Position numbers and translations under genes: made by a program
The notes under the pieces: model-generated
The model's database searches: none
Told to the model about the DNA's origin: nothing
Seen by the model: the letters and a program-made list of their open reading frames with translations, nothing else
Shown: positions 15,035 through 24,112 of the stretch, piece by piece
Numbering within the stretch: the stretch's first letter is position 1
Layout of the letters: each line of letters opens with the position of its first letter
Assembly (NCBI GenBank): GCA_964425915.1
Contig: CAYROO010000012.1
Coordinates: forward strand, 1 to 64,000
Source: Polycyclovorans sp964425915
GTDB lineage: Bacteria > Pseudomonadota > Gammaproteobacteria > Nevskiales > Nevskiaceae
Length of the DNA stretch: 64,000 nucleotides
Direction: 5' to 3'

Positions 15035-16900
15035 TCAGGCGCCGGATTCGGCCGGCAGTTGGCTGGCGGAGATCACCCGATCGCGCCCGGCACGTTTGGC
15101 GCGGTAAAGGGCCCGGTCGGCGGCATCGAGGATCTGTGCAGGCGTTTCGCCGTGTGTGGGGAAGTGTCCCACGCCGATCGAGATGGTCACTGACAGCAGG
15201 CTGTGATTGCGCGTCTCTACCCGCACACGGCGGATTTGCGCGCACAGCGCCTGCGCGCGCGCCACCGCCTCATCTTCGGAGATCTGTGTCATCACCACGG
15301 TGAACTCCTCGCCGCCGTAGCGGCTGGCGAGATCGCCACGACGACAGAAGGCAGCGATCTCGTCGGCCACGCGGCGCAGCGCGATGTCGCCGACGGTATG
15401 CCCGTGCTCGTCGTTGAAGCGCTTGAAGTGATCGATGTCGATCATCAGCACCGCCAATGGACCCGCATCGCGCTCGGCACGGGCAAAGTCGCGGGATAGC
15501 GACTCTTCCAGATGGCGACGGTTGTAGAGCCCCGTCAGCGGGTCGCGGATCGACTGGTTTCTAAGCGTTTCGCGCAAGGCCAGGTTCGCCAGCGCCAAAC
15601 CGACCCGAGCCGCCACCAACTCGGCCACTTCCAACGCTCGCGGCGCCAGCTTGGCATCCGCCGACCATTGCACATAGAGCAGGCCGATCAGGTCGCCCTG
15701 CCCACTCAACGGCAGACACAGGCTGGATACCGACCCATGGGTGGATACCCGCGGTCGTCCGCGATGCTTGCAGGATACCCGTCCGCCGTCACCGGCGACG
15801 CACAGCCAAGGCTCGCCGCGACGCAGGCCCCAGCAGTCCTCGGGGCTGAACACCGGCTCTGAGGCCGCCTCGTCGCCCCAGGTTTGCAGGCTCTCCAGAT
15901 GCGTTTCCGACGCATTGATGCGATAGAGCCCACCTGAGCCATCGGGGAACAGTTGCAGGCAGGCGCGCGCCAGGAAGGGACCGATTTCATCAGGCGTGAT
16001 ACAGGACTGGAGGGCATTGTCGAGATCGCTCAACAGACGCGCCTCCGCCTCGCTGGCGCGCAGGCCCGCCACCATCGCCTGTCGCTCGGTGATGTCCTGA
16101 ATCTGGGAGATGAAGTGCTGCGGCTTGCCCTGTTCATCGCGCAACAGGGCGACGTCGAGCTGAATGGCAATCACCGTTCCATCCTGCCGTAAGTAGCGCT
16201 TGTTGATGCGGTACTTGGCCTTGCGCCCTTCGATGAGGCCGCGCACCTCGGCAAGGTCTCGCACCAGATCGTCGGGATGGGTGATGTCCTGAAAGGTCCG
16301 CGCAAGCAACTCCTCGCGGGTATAGCCCAGCATCTCGCAAAGGGCGTTGTTGACCTCCAGCCAGCGGCCATCGAGCCCGACGATGGCCATACCGATGGGC
16401 GCGGCCTCAATGGTCAGGCGAAACCGCCGCTCGCCCTCGGAGAGCGCCACATTTTGCTGCTCCAGCGTTTCGCCGCTGGCCTTCAGGCGGGCATTGACCT
16501 CCCCCAGCTGACGCCCCTGTTCGCGCACCTCGTCGAGATAGCCCGCGGCGCGTGGCACCAGCGGGAACAGGGTCAAGGCGGTTGCCACCGACACGCCAGC
16601 GGTGATGGCCATCACCATCGCGTCCAGCCGGTACAAGGGGTACCAGAGGTTGACGATGTCGATGACGTGCGTCAGGCCGCAGAAGAAGATGAAGCCGCCA
16701 AACAGTGTGAACATCCAGCTGAACGGCAGCTCCGGCTGCTTGCGCAGGAACCGTCCCAGTGCAAATGGAATGGAAAAATACGCCGAGGCCACCAGCCCGT
16801 TGCCGATGACCATCGCCCACAGCAAACGTGGCTCCCAGGCAATGCAATAGCCATGCGGGATACCCCGGCTCTCGAGCAGGGTGGCGATCCATTCCACCAT
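15035..16900 (-). CDS. diguanylate cyclase with ethylene-receptor-like membrane domain, PAS and GAF
   Basis: This 621-residue membrane sensor probably makes c-di-GMP. Residues 1-115 hold three hydrophobic helices resembling the ethylene-binding domain of plant ETR1: AYFSIP at 40-45 and FFCGLTH at 72-78, giving Cys74 and His78 at the positions of the ETR1 copper ligands. The residue matching ETR1 Asp25 is Asn34. A coiled-coil stretch (120-155), PAS (158-272), GAF-like (285-440) and GGDEF (450-605) domains follow. The active site is GGEEF (529-533), with an RRGD inhibitory site 5 residues upstream. The signal it senses is unknown; ethylene itself is speculative. Confidence 0.88.
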   Translation of the reverse strand: MVEWIATLLESRGIPHGYCIAWEPRLLWAMVIGNGLVASAYFSIPFALGRFLRKQPELPFSWMFTLFGGFIFFCGLTHVIDIVNLWYPLYRLDAMVMAITAGVSVATALTLFPLVPRAAGYLDEVREQGRQLGEVNARLKASGETLEQQNVALSEGERRFRLTIEAAPIGMAIVGLDGRWLEVNNALCEMLGYTREELLARTFQDITHPDDLVRDLAEVRGLIEGRKAKYRINKRYLRQDGTVIAIQLDVALLRDEQGKPQHFISQIQDITERQAMVAGLRASEAEARLLSDLDNALQSCITPDEIGPFLARACLQLFPDGSGGLYRINASETHLESLQTWGDEAASEPVFSPEDCWGLRRGEPWLCVAGDGGRVSCKHRGRPRVSTHGSVSSLCLPLSGQGDLIGLLYVQWSADAKLAPRALEVAELVAARVGLALANLALRETLRNQSIRDPLTGLYNRRHLEESLSRDFARAERDAGPLAVLMIDIDHFKRFNDEHGHTVGDIALRRVADEIAAFCRRGDLASRYGGEEFTVVMTQISEDEAVARAQALCAQIRRVRVETRNHSLLSVTISIGVGHFPTHGETPAQILDAADRALYRAKRAGRDRVISASQLPAESGA

Positions 16901-17088
16901 AAGGATGTGACTTTAGGTAAGGTTGTTCGGACGGTAACACTACGGTCCAAGGCAGCCCAGCGATGCCCCCGACAGGACCAGCGGCGGCCACTGCCTTCTG
17001 GACGGCGATTCGCGCGATCCGGCGGTGCGGGTGATACTCCGATCGAGGGATCCGATCGAGGTCCCCACCACAACCGGAGGAGACCGCC

Positions 17089-18435
17089 GTGCAACCCGAG
17101 ACAAGTCCCCGTGGCTGGCGTTGGGGCCCGTTTACCTTCCGCCTGCCCTTCCTGCACACCCGCCTGCTGTGGCCGGAGTTCCTTCAGGGCCTGCTGGTAT
17201 CGGCCGCCACCGGACTGGCGCTGGTGCCGGTGATGATCCACTTCTTCGGATTCAGCTTCGAGCAGGCACTGACCTGCGCCATCGTCCACAACATTCTCAT
17301 CACCTCCGCCGTGGTGGTGTTCGGCGAGCCCTATGCGCCCGGCTGGGTGACGCCCGCCCTGCCCCTGGTACTGGCCTTCATCGCCAGCGGCTACGAGACC
17401 CCGGTGGAACGGGTGCAGGCGATGACCGCGTTGTCGCTGGACTTTGCCTTGCTGGTGTTCCTGCTCGGCGTCACCGGCCTCGGCAGCCGACTGCTGCAGT
17501 GGATGCCACAGACGCTCAAGGCCGGCATCATCCTCGGCGCCGCGCTGGCGGCGTTCAAGCGGGTGTTCATCGATGACGCCGAGCGCTTTCTGCTGGTGCA
17601 GCCGGTGGCCACCCTGACCGCCTGCGCGGTGGCCCTGCTGCTGATCTTCTCGGAGCCTTTCCAGCGCCTCATCGCACGCCGCCCCGGCCTCGGCCGTCTG
17701 GCGGCGCTGGGGCTGTTGCCGGGATTTGCCGCGGCGGCGGTGGTCGGCCCCCTGGTCGGCGAAGTGCAGTACGACATCCAATGGGGGATTTTCATCCCGC
17801 CCGTGGCGGAAACCTGGGCGGTGGCCTCGCCCTGGGCGGTGGGCTGGCCGTCGCTGACCCTGCTGCTGCAGGCGGCGCCGCTGGCGCTGATCACCTATAT
17901 CATCCTGTTCGGCGACATCGTCACCGGCCAGGCGGTGCTGGCCGAAGCGCAGCCGCAACGTCCGGATGAACCGATCCAACAGGATGCCCGCCGCACCCAC
18001 CTCAGCCTCGCCGTGCGCAACGCCGTCATGGCCATCACCACGCCCTTCTTCCCCACCCAGGGCGCCCTGTGGACCGGGGTGCACGTGGTGATCGTGCAGC
18101 GCTGGCGCCAGGGCGTGCAGCAGATGCGCTCGCTGCATGACGGTCTGCATTCCTATTACCTCATGGGCATCCCGGTGGTGTTCTTTCTGCTGCCGCTGCT
18201 GACCGGACTCAAGCCCTTGCTGGGCATCGCGCTATCGCTCACCCTGGTGGTGACGGGCTTTGCCTGCGCCTACATCGCCCTGGCCATGCCACAGCGCCCC
18301 GCCCAGCGCGGCGCGGTGTTGCTCACCGCGGCTGCCATCGCATTTCTTGAACCTTGGGTCGGCCTCAGCATCGGCATCGCGGCCGCGCTATTGTTGGTGA
18401 CCCCCGACGAGACCCCGGAGCCGCCCGCCCCATGA
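17089..18435 (+). CDS. polytopic membrane permease (APC/NCS2-SulP-like)
   Basis: This 448-residue protein has about 11-13 hydrophobic helices and resembles xanthine/uracil- or sulfate-permease-type carriers. It starts with GTG at 17089 behind a good GGAGGA site (17076-17081). Its stop overlaps the start of the TM2 gene (ATGA), so the two are co-translated. Notable segments are the long N-terminal amphipathic lead (PFTFRLPFLHTRLLWPEFLQG) and a cytoplasmic-looking loop with Q/R/D residues (QPQRPDEPIQQDARR). The substrate cannot be told, and I am unsure which APC family it belongs to. Confidence 0.7.
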   Translation: MQPETSPRGWRWGPFTFRLPFLHTRLLWPEFLQGLLVSAATGLALVPVMIHFFGFSFEQALTCAIVHNILITSAVVVFGEPYAPGWVTPALPLVLAFIASGYETPVERVQAMTALSLDFALLVFLLGVTGLGSRLLQWMPQTLKAGIILGAALAAFKRVFIDDAERFLLVQPVATLTACAVALLLIFSEPFQRLIARRPGLGRLAALGLLPGFAAAAVVGPLVGEVQYDIQWGIFIPPVAETWAVASPWAVGWPSLTLLLQAAPLALITYIILFGDIVTGQAVLAEAQPQRPDEPIQQDARRTHLSLAVRNAVMAITTPFFPTQGALWTGVHVVIVQRWRQGVQQMRSLHDGLHSYYLMGIPVVFFLLPLLTGLKPLLGIALSLTLVVTGFACAYIALAMPQRPAQRGAVLLTAAAIAFLEPWVGLSIGIAAALLLVTPDETPEPPAP

Positions 18436-18830
18436 ACCCCGACAACAACACGCACAGCAAGGTGGTCGGTTATCTGTTGTGGATCATCGGCTTCATGGGG
18501 GCCCACCGCTTTTACTACGGGCGGCAGGTCACCGGCACCATCTGGTTCTTCACCCTGGGCCTGTTGTTCATCGGCTGGATCGTTGACCTGTTTCTGATCC
18601 CCGCGATGGACCGCGAGGCCGACCGCAAGTACACCGCGGGGGCCACCGACTACTCCGTCGCCTGGCTGCTGCTGGGCTTCCTCGGTATCTTCGGCGTGCA
18701 CCGCTTCTATCAGGGCAAGTGGATCACCGGGATCCTCTACCTGTTCACCGGCGGCCTGTTCCTGATCGGCTGGCTCTATGACCTGCTGACCTTGAATTCG
18801 CAGATCGACGCGCTCAATCGCGGCGCCTGA
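18432..18830 (+). CDS. tandem TM2-domain membrane protein
   Basis: This 132-residue membrane protein contains two TM2 modules: GAHRFYYGRQVTG...GWIVDLFLIP and GVHRFYQGKWITG...GWLYDLLTL. Each has two helices joined by a short turn with the usual G(A/V)HRFY and GW..D motifs. TM2 proteins occur in bacteria and animals, but their function is unknown. The ATG at 18432 overlaps the permease stop, suggesting a linked function. The duplication inside one small protein is uncommon. A longer in-frame reading from 18354 would lie within the permease gene and is rejected. Confidence 0.85.
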   Translation: MNPDNNTHSKVVGYLLWIIGFMGAHRFYYGRQVTGTIWFFTLGLLFIGWIVDLFLIPAMDREADRKYTAGATDYSVAWLLLGFLGIFGVHRFYQGKWITGILYLFTGGLFLIGWLYDLLTLNSQIDALNRGA

Positions 18831-18906
18831 GCTGCGTCCGCCCCCCACCCGACGGGCCGCCGCATACCCGCGGCGCGCCCGCCGCAATACCGCTGGTGGC
18901 CTTGCC

Positions 18907-19449
18907 ATGGCGCTCACCGCCACCCTGCACACCTTCGCCCTGCAAATCGCCGACATGGACCGCAACGTGTTCGCCGACGTCGAACTGCGGGTCGCGAGGC
19001 AAGCTTCCGAGACCGCCGAGTTCATGCTCGTGCGGCTGCTGGCCTACGCACTGGAGTACGAAGACGGCATCGCGCTGACCGAAGGGGTGGCCGCCGTCGA
19101 CCAGCCAGCGGTCTGGGTGCGTGACCTCACCGGCCGCATCACCGCCTGGATTGAAGTGGGTGCACCCGACCCCGAACGGCTGCACCGCGGCAGCAAGCAG
19201 GCGGACCGCTGCGCCCTCTACACCCACCGCGACCCGACGCCACTGCTCGCCCACTATGCCGGCCACAAGATCCACCGCGCCACCGAACTGCCGGTCTACG
19301 CCTTCGACCGTGGCTTCCTCAGCGATGCCGCCCCGCGCCTGACCCGACGCTCAGCGCTGGCCATCTCGGTGACCGAGCGGACCTTGTATCTGGACATTGA
19401 TGGGCATTCGATGAGTTCCGCCCTGGTGTCGCACCGGCTTGCCGGTTGA
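18907..19449 (+). CDS. yaeQ: YaeQ family protein
   Basis: This 180-residue protein matches YaeQ over its full length (MALTATLHTFALQIADMDR at the start, WIEVGAPDPERLHRGSK in the middle, ISVTERTLYLDIDG near the end). YaeQ has a PD-(D/E)XK nuclease-like fold and was first noted in E. coli as a multicopy suppressor of rfaH loss. Its biochemical role is not settled. It sits 76 bases after the TM2 gene, possibly in the same transcript. Confidence 0.88.
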   Translation: MALTATLHTFALQIADMDRNVFADVELRVARQASETAEFMLVRLLAYALEYEDGIALTEGVAAVDQPAVWVRDLTGRITAWIEVGAPDPERLHRGSKQADRCALYTHRDPTPLLAHYAGHKIHRATELPVYAFDRGFLSDAAPRLTRRSALAISVTERTLYLDIDGHSMSSALVSHRLAG

Positions 19450-19553
19450 TCATCCGCTGCGCGCGGGAATGTATGGAAAAGGTCTGCCTTCATCGATCGC
19501 GCATCAGGCTGTACTAGCATCCCCCCGCACACCGACTCGCTCCGAGATCCCGC

Positions 19554-19964
19554 ATGCGCTTTGACCACGTCCCCGCCAAAACGGTGCGCTTCTGGGCCTC
19601 GCTGGACACGGCAGCCGGCGGCCTGATCGCGACGCCGTTCGGCGCTGAGCTGTTTGTGGGCTTTCTCTACTGGGCCAACGGGCTGCTGGGGGGCGAGTCC
19701 ACCGCGCCGACGTTCACGGCCCTGCAACTGCTGTTCGTGTGCCTGATGGGCGCCCTGGTCAGTGTCTGGGTGGTGGCGCGCTGGCTACACCCGACCGGCC
19801 TGATGGCGGTGGTGGACGGCTGGGGCCGTACCTACATCGGGCTGCTGTTGGTGTACTTCATCGTCTGGCGCGATGCGCCGCCCATCCTGTGGCTGTTCGT
19901 GTTCACCGAGTGGGCGGGGGCGGTGGCGCAGCTGCGCGTCGCGTATCGCCCTCCGGCGAGTTGA
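19554..19964 (+). CDS. hypothetical inner-membrane protein
   Basis: This 136-residue protein has four predicted hydrophobic segments (ALQLLFVCLMGALVSVWVVA and TYIGLLLVYFIVWR are the clearest) and no recognised family. It starts after 104 non-coding bases following yaeQ. Its last 62 bases overlap the 3' end of tgt on the opposite strand, so the two are convergent overlapping genes. Aromatic-rich loops and a Trp-rich C-terminal region (ILWLFVFTEWAG) are the only other features. Function unknown. Confidence 0.65.
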   Translation: MRFDHVPAKTVRFWASLDTAAGGLIATPFGAELFVGFLYWANGLLGGESTAPTFTALQLLFVCLMGALVSVWVVARWLHPTGLMAVVDGWGRTYIGLLLVYFIVWRDAPPILWLFVFTEWAGAVAQLRVAYRPPAS

Positions 19965-21042
19965 GGAAGGCTTCTGCGAATGCGCTGAAGCTGCCAGCCT
20001 CCAGGGCTGCCCGGATGCGCTCCATCAGACGGTGGTAGTAGCGCAGGTTGTGGATCGTATTGAGCCGCGGCCCCAACATCTCGTTGCACTTGTCGAGATG
20101 GTGCAGATAGGCGCGGGAGTAGTGCTGGCAGGTCTCGCAATCGCAGGCGGGGTCCAGTGGACCGTCGTCGTCGCGGTACTGGGCATTGCGCAGACGGATC
20201 ACCCCCTCACTGGTGAACAGGTGGCCATTGCGGGCGTTGCGGGTGGGCATCACGCAGTCGAACTGATCGACACCCCGCGCCACCGCCTGCACCAGGTCGC
20301 GCGGCGTGCCGACGCCCATCAGGTAGCGCGGCGCTTCGGTGGGCATCACCGGGGCCAGGGCGTCGAGCACCTTCAGGCGTTCGGGCTCGGGTTCGCCGAC
20401 CGACAAGCCGCCAATGGCGTATCCGTGGAACCCGATCGCCCTTAGCTGGGACAGCGACTGCTGGCGCAACGCCGGGTACATGCCGCCCTGGACGATGCCA
20501 TAGAGCGCATTGGGATTGTCCCCGTGTGCCGTCTTGCAGCGCTGCGCCCAGCGCGTCGACAGCGCCATGCTCTTGGCCGCCTCGGCTTCGGTGGCGGGAT
20601 AGGGGGTGCATTCGTCGAACTGCATGACGATGTCGCTGTTCAGTGCGTGCTGCATCTCGATGGCACCCTCAGGCGACAGGAAGATGCGGTCGCCATTGAC
20701 CGGCGAGGCGAAGGTGACCCCTTCCTCACGGATCTTGCGCAGGCCCGACAGGCTCCACACCTGAAAGCCGCCGGAGTCGGTGAGGATGGGACCGTCCCAG
20801 TGCATGAACCGATGCAGCCCCCCCACCCGCTCGAAGGCGGCCTTGCCCGGACGCAACATCAAGTGGAAGGTATTGCCAAGGATGATCTGGCTGCCGACCG
20901 CCCGAAGATCCTCAGGCGTCAGGCTCTTCACCGTGCCATACGTCCCCACCGGCATGAACACGGGGGTTTCCACCACCCCATGCTGCAAGTGCAGGCGCCC
21001 GCGCCGGGCAAAGCCTTCGGTGTTGAGTACGTCGAACTTCAT
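19903..21042 (-). CDS. tgt: queuine tRNA-guanine transglycosylase
   Basis: Tgt exchanges guanine-34 for preQ1 in GUN-anticodon tRNAs (Asp, Asn, His, Tyr) in queuosine synthesis. The 379-residue protein has Asp89 in TDSGGFQV and Asp262 in FDCVMPTRNARNG, the two catalytic aspartates. The zinc site is Cys300/302/305 with His331. I start at ATG 21042, which overlaps the upstream DUF2298 stop; the in-frame TTG one codon before is less likely. The pathway partner queA lies two genes upstream. The Pro/Arg-rich C-terminus runs into the convergent small membrane protein gene. The tRNA-Asp (GTC) in this window is a natural substrate. Confidence 0.97.
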   Translation of the reverse strand: MKFDVLNTEGFARRGRLHLQHGVVETPVFMPVGTYGTVKSLTPEDLRAVGSQIILGNTFHLMLRPGKAAFERVGGLHRFMHWDGPILTDSGGFQVWSLSGLRKIREEGVTFASPVNGDRIFLSPEGAIEMQHALNSDIVMQFDECTPYPATEAEAAKSMALSTRWAQRCKTAHGDNPNALYGIVQGGMYPALRQQSLSQLRAIGFHGYAIGGLSVGEPEPERLKVLDALAPVMPTEAPRYLMGVGTPRDLVQAVARGVDQFDCVMPTRNARNGHLFTSEGVIRLRNAQYRDDDGPLDPACDCETCQHYSRAYLHHLDKCNEMLGPRLNTIHNLRYYHRLMERIRAALEAGSFSAFAEAFLNSPEGDTRRAAAPPPPPTR

Positions 21043-22979
21043 CAATGAGGATCCTCAGGGGCGTGGACACGCCGAAACACGCCGGAAACCAGGCCGTCGC
21101 CGGCATCGGGGCCTGGAATCCAGCCCCATGTCTCACCGAGTGCGGCGCGCTGACGCTGCAGCCGGTCGGCAGTCCAGCCGGCATCCCAGTCGACCAGTAC
21201 GAGATTGACGCCCCAGGCCGCCAGCGGCTGCGCGGGGGCCGGACCGACCTCGCGATACCAGGCCTGGATCGCGGCCAGCCGGCGCTGCTCGGCGGCGGGA
21301 TCACCACTGGCCTGGGCCGCATGGTGGGGCCAGCCCGATACCGTGGCATGGCCGGCCAGCTGGGAGGTCAGCGGTGCCAGGGTGTAATACCCGCGGTCCA
21401 GCCGTTCGAGCGTGCGCCCGCGCGGCAGGTCGGCGACCGCCCGCAGCAGAAAGGCACGGTCCGCCCGCTGGTTGAGACGGTCCGCGCCCTGCCACTGCAA
21501 CGGCACCTGGCCCTTGTTGATCTGCGATCGCAGTACATCGCGGCTGTGAACGCCGGCCGACACCGCCAACGGAACCGCCAGCAGCCAGAGCAAACGCGCC
21601 CGCCCACGCAGCGCCGACAGCGCATACAGCGCCAGTCCGATGGCCAGAAAATGCAGTGGACTCCATACCTTCAGCACCCCATTGAAGCGGGCGCCCGCGC
21701 CACTGTCGTCGCCCTGACTGAAGTGCAGGAACTCCATGCTCAGGACCAGCGCCGCCACCCCCAGCAGCACCCAGGCACTGCGGGCGCGGCTTGCCACCAC
21801 GGCCACCGCGAGCAGCAGCGCCGGTCCCCAGATGATGAGTAAGGCCGGCAGCGGCGACCGCAGTTGCGCGGGGAGTGGGCGGAACGTCACGCCTTCGAGA
21901 AAATGCCCGTTCAGGACCAGCGGCATCACCACCGCCCAGCTCACCAGCAGGCCCGCCAGCGCGGCGCGCCAGTGTCGGCGCACCGGTGGATCCAGCAGGA
22001 ACAAGCCCAGTGCCAGCATCCCGAAATGCGGGATGGTCCAGGGGTTGCTGGCCCAGGCCAGCCAGGGCAGCGCCCCCAGCAGCCCGGCATGCCAGGCCAG
22101 GCCCTCGCCGCGGTCGCGACGGGCCCAGCTCCACAGCAGCAGGGCCATCAGCAAGAAGCTGAGCAACGGCGGGTGGAGATCGCCCAGATAAATCCCGATG
22201 TGCAGTGGGTTCTCCACGGGCAGAGATGGTGTGCGTTCCACCAGTGCCGACAGCCACGGCCAGCTGAACTCATCGGGCCGCATGTCGAACATCCGCACAT
22301 GGGGGTAGCCCAGCATCATGCTGTCGGCGGGATGCACAGACCGCCACAGCAGCGTCGACACACCGGTTCCGGCGGTCACCGTGATGGCGGCAGCCAGCGC
22401 TGACAGCGGCCCGTTCAGCCGGGTGCGCAGCACCTCGAATACGATCCACCCAAGGCTGACTAACACCAGAGCGATTGAGAGGCTGATCGCGAACGGCAAC
22501 GGCAGCAGCAAGGCCCGCGAGAGCAGCGCCGGCAGGTTGTGGATCAGGGTGTAGTAGGTGTCGACGGTGGGGCTGGCCTGCCACAGGTCGGCGGCCGGGT
22601 AGACCGTCGCCAGGCGCAGGCTCTGCACATAGCGCAGCGAAAAGATGTTCTCGCCAAAGCTGTCGAAGCCAGGCGCGAGGCCGCGCAATAACAGTGCAAG
22701 CAACAGCACAAGGGCAAAAGCGCCAAGCCGCCACCAGGGCACGGTGGCAGCGCCACGCCACGCGGTCCAGATTCCGGCGGCGACCAACAGGTAGCCGCAA
22801 CCCGGGAACACCAGCGGCAAGCCCAGATGTCGCAGGCTGCTGTCGAGCAGGGGCAGGCCCAGCACCAGCGCCGCCAGCAGCGGAGTCAACCCCCAGCGGG
22901 AGGCGCCGGTCGATGCCGGTGCAGCCAGCATCAGCGTCAGCGCCATCACGGCCGCGACGGCGAAGATCAGCGCCATCAT
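21042..22979 (-). CDS. DUF2298-like multi-spanning membrane protein
   Basis: This 645-residue protein has about 12 hydrophobic helices and a soluble C-terminal part (about residue 495 onward). Hallmarks of DUF2298/GT-C-like membrane proteins are visible: YPAADLWQASPTVDTYYTLIH, IGIYLGDLHPPLLSFLLMA and GARFNGVLKVWSPLHFL. GLGDLH-type loops with an acidic residue are typical of polyprenyl-phosphate-sugar-dependent glycosyltransferases, so a glycan role is possible but unproven. It is coupled on both sides: its ATG overlaps the queA stop, and its stop overlaps the tgt ATG. Such an insert between the two queuosine genes is unusual. Confidence 0.8.
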   Translation of the reverse strand: MMALIFAVAAVMALTLMLAAPASTGASRWGLTPLLAALVLGLPLLDSSLRHLGLPLVFPGCGYLLVAAGIWTAWRGAATVPWWRLGAFALVLLLALLLRGLAPGFDSFGENIFSLRYVQSLRLATVYPAADLWQASPTVDTYYTLIHNLPALLSRALLLPLPFAISLSIALVLVSLGWIVFEVLRTRLNGPLSALAAAITVTAGTGVSTLLWRSVHPADSMMLGYPHVRMFDMRPDEFSWPWLSALVERTPSLPVENPLHIGIYLGDLHPPLLSFLLMALLLWSWARRDRGEGLAWHAGLLGALPWLAWASNPWTIPHFGMLALGLFLLDPPVRRHWRAALAGLLVSWAVVMPLVLNGHFLEGVTFRPLPAQLRSPLPALLIIWGPALLLAVAVVASRARSAWVLLGVAALVLSMEFLHFSQGDDSGAGARFNGVLKVWSPLHFLAIGLALYALSALRGRARLLWLLAVPLAVSAGVHSRDVLRSQINKGQVPLQWQGADRLNQRADRAFLLRAVADLPRGRTLERLDRGYYTLAPLTSQLAGHATVSGWPHHAAQASGDPAAEQRRLAAIQAWYREVGPAPAQPLAAWGVNLVLVDWDAGWTADRLQRQRAALGETWGWIPGPDAGDGLVSGVFRRVHAPEDPH

Positions 22980-24010
22980 GACCGGGCGTCGGGCGTCGGG
23001 GTGATCAGCATCGCATCGCCATAGCTGAAGAAGCGATAGCGCTGTGCCACAGCGTGCTGATAGGCCGCCATCATGCGGGTGTAGCCGCCATACGCACTGA
23101 CCAACATCAGCAGCGTGGACTGCGGCAGATGGAAGTTGGTCAACAGGCGGTCGATGACCTTGAAGCGGTAACCCGGCGTGATGAACAGCCGGGTCTCGCC
23201 GGCACCGACGCGCGGCAGGCCACCGTCATCCACCGAGGATTCCAGCGCGCGACAGACGGTGGTGCCGACTGCCACCACGCGACCGCCGCGCGCGCGGGTT
23301 TCGGAGATGGCCTGGCGCAACTCGGCGCTGATGCGATAGCGCTCCAGGTGCATGCGATGCGCAGTGAGATCGTCGACGCGCACCGGCTGGAAGGTGCCAG
23401 CGCCGACGTGCAACGTCAGCGTGGCACGCTGCACGCCGCGCGCATCGATGGCGGCCAGCAGGGCCTCGTCGAAGTGCAGTCCGGCGGTGGGCGCCGCCAC
23501 GGCCCCCGGCTCGCGGGCAAACACGGTCTGATAGCGTTCGCCGTCTTCGGCACCCGGTGCATGGGTGATGTAGGGCGGCAATGGCAGCTGTCCGGCCTGT
23601 TCGAGAAAGGCGTGAACACCGCCCTCGCCTTCCAGGCGCAGGTGGAAGAGATCGTCTTCGCGCCCCAGCACGGTGAGGGTACGGCCGCCTACCTGCAGCA
23701 GAGCACCGGCCCTGGGCGACTTACTGACGCCCAGCTGCGCCCAGAAATGGCGGTCGTCGTCGAGGCGCTCAACCATCACCTCCACCCGTCCGCCGGTGGC
23801 CTTGTGACCAAACAATCGTGCCGGAATCACGCGGGTGTCGTTGAACACCAACAGGTCGCCGGGCGCCAGACGCTGCGGTAGGGCACGGATCCAATCGTCC
23901 TCCGGCTGCGCGCCCTCCAGCACCAGCAGGCGGCTGCCAGCCCGCGTTGCCGGCGGATGCTGGGCAATCAGCTCGGGAGGCAGGCGGTAGTCGAAATCAC
24001 TGCGGCGCAT
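22976..24010 (-). CDS. queA: S-adenosylmethionine:tRNA ribosyltransferase-isomerase
   Basis: QueA transfers and isomerises the ribosyl part of SAM onto preQ1-tRNA to give epoxyqueuosine. The protein is 344 residues with the family start MRRSDFDYRLPPELIAQHP and later motifs LLVFNDTRVIPARL, PTAGLHFDEALL, LHVGAGTFQPV and TNFHLPQSTLLMLV. The ATG at 24010 fits the family; a longer reading to 24103 would enter the tRNA-Leu promoter zone. It is first in the coupled unit queA-DUF2298-tgt. Confidence 0.97.
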   Translation of the reverse strand: MRRSDFDYRLPPELIAQHPPATRAGSRLLVLEGAQPEDDWIRALPQRLAPGDLLVFNDTRVIPARLFGHKATGGRVEVMVERLDDDRHFWAQLGVSKSPRAGALLQVGGRTLTVLGREDDLFHLRLEGEGGVHAFLEQAGQLPLPPYITHAPGAEDGERYQTVFAREPGAVAAPTAGLHFDEALLAAIDARGVQRATLTLHVGAGTFQPVRVDDLTAHRMHLERYRISAELRQAISETRARGGRVVAVGTTVCRALESSVDDGGLPRVGAGETRLFITPGYRFKVIDRLLTNFHLPQSTLLMLVSAYGGYTRMMAAYQHAVAQRYRFFSYGDAMLITPTPDARS

Positions 24011-24047
24011 CGGGGCGTCGGGGCATCGTATTGGGCCAAAGGCCGCG

Positions 24048-24053
24048 TATAAT
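24048..24053 (+). promoter_or_regulatory. -10 box of tRNA-Leu promoter
   Basis: A perfect TATAAT lies 60 bases before tRNA-Leu, in the divergent gap with queA. No good -35 box stands at 16-18 bases upstream. Confidence 0.5.
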
Positions 24054-24112
24054 GCCGCGCGCCGACAGCCCTGTGCAGCGTCGCCCCTCGCGGGCACGGT
24101 CACGGGCAGCAG

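Noticed and set aside
16672..18150. 492-residue minus-strand frame across the permease
   Set aside because: It overlaps the start of the cyclase gene and most of the permease, both better supported, and its sequence is His/Gln-rich with no domain.
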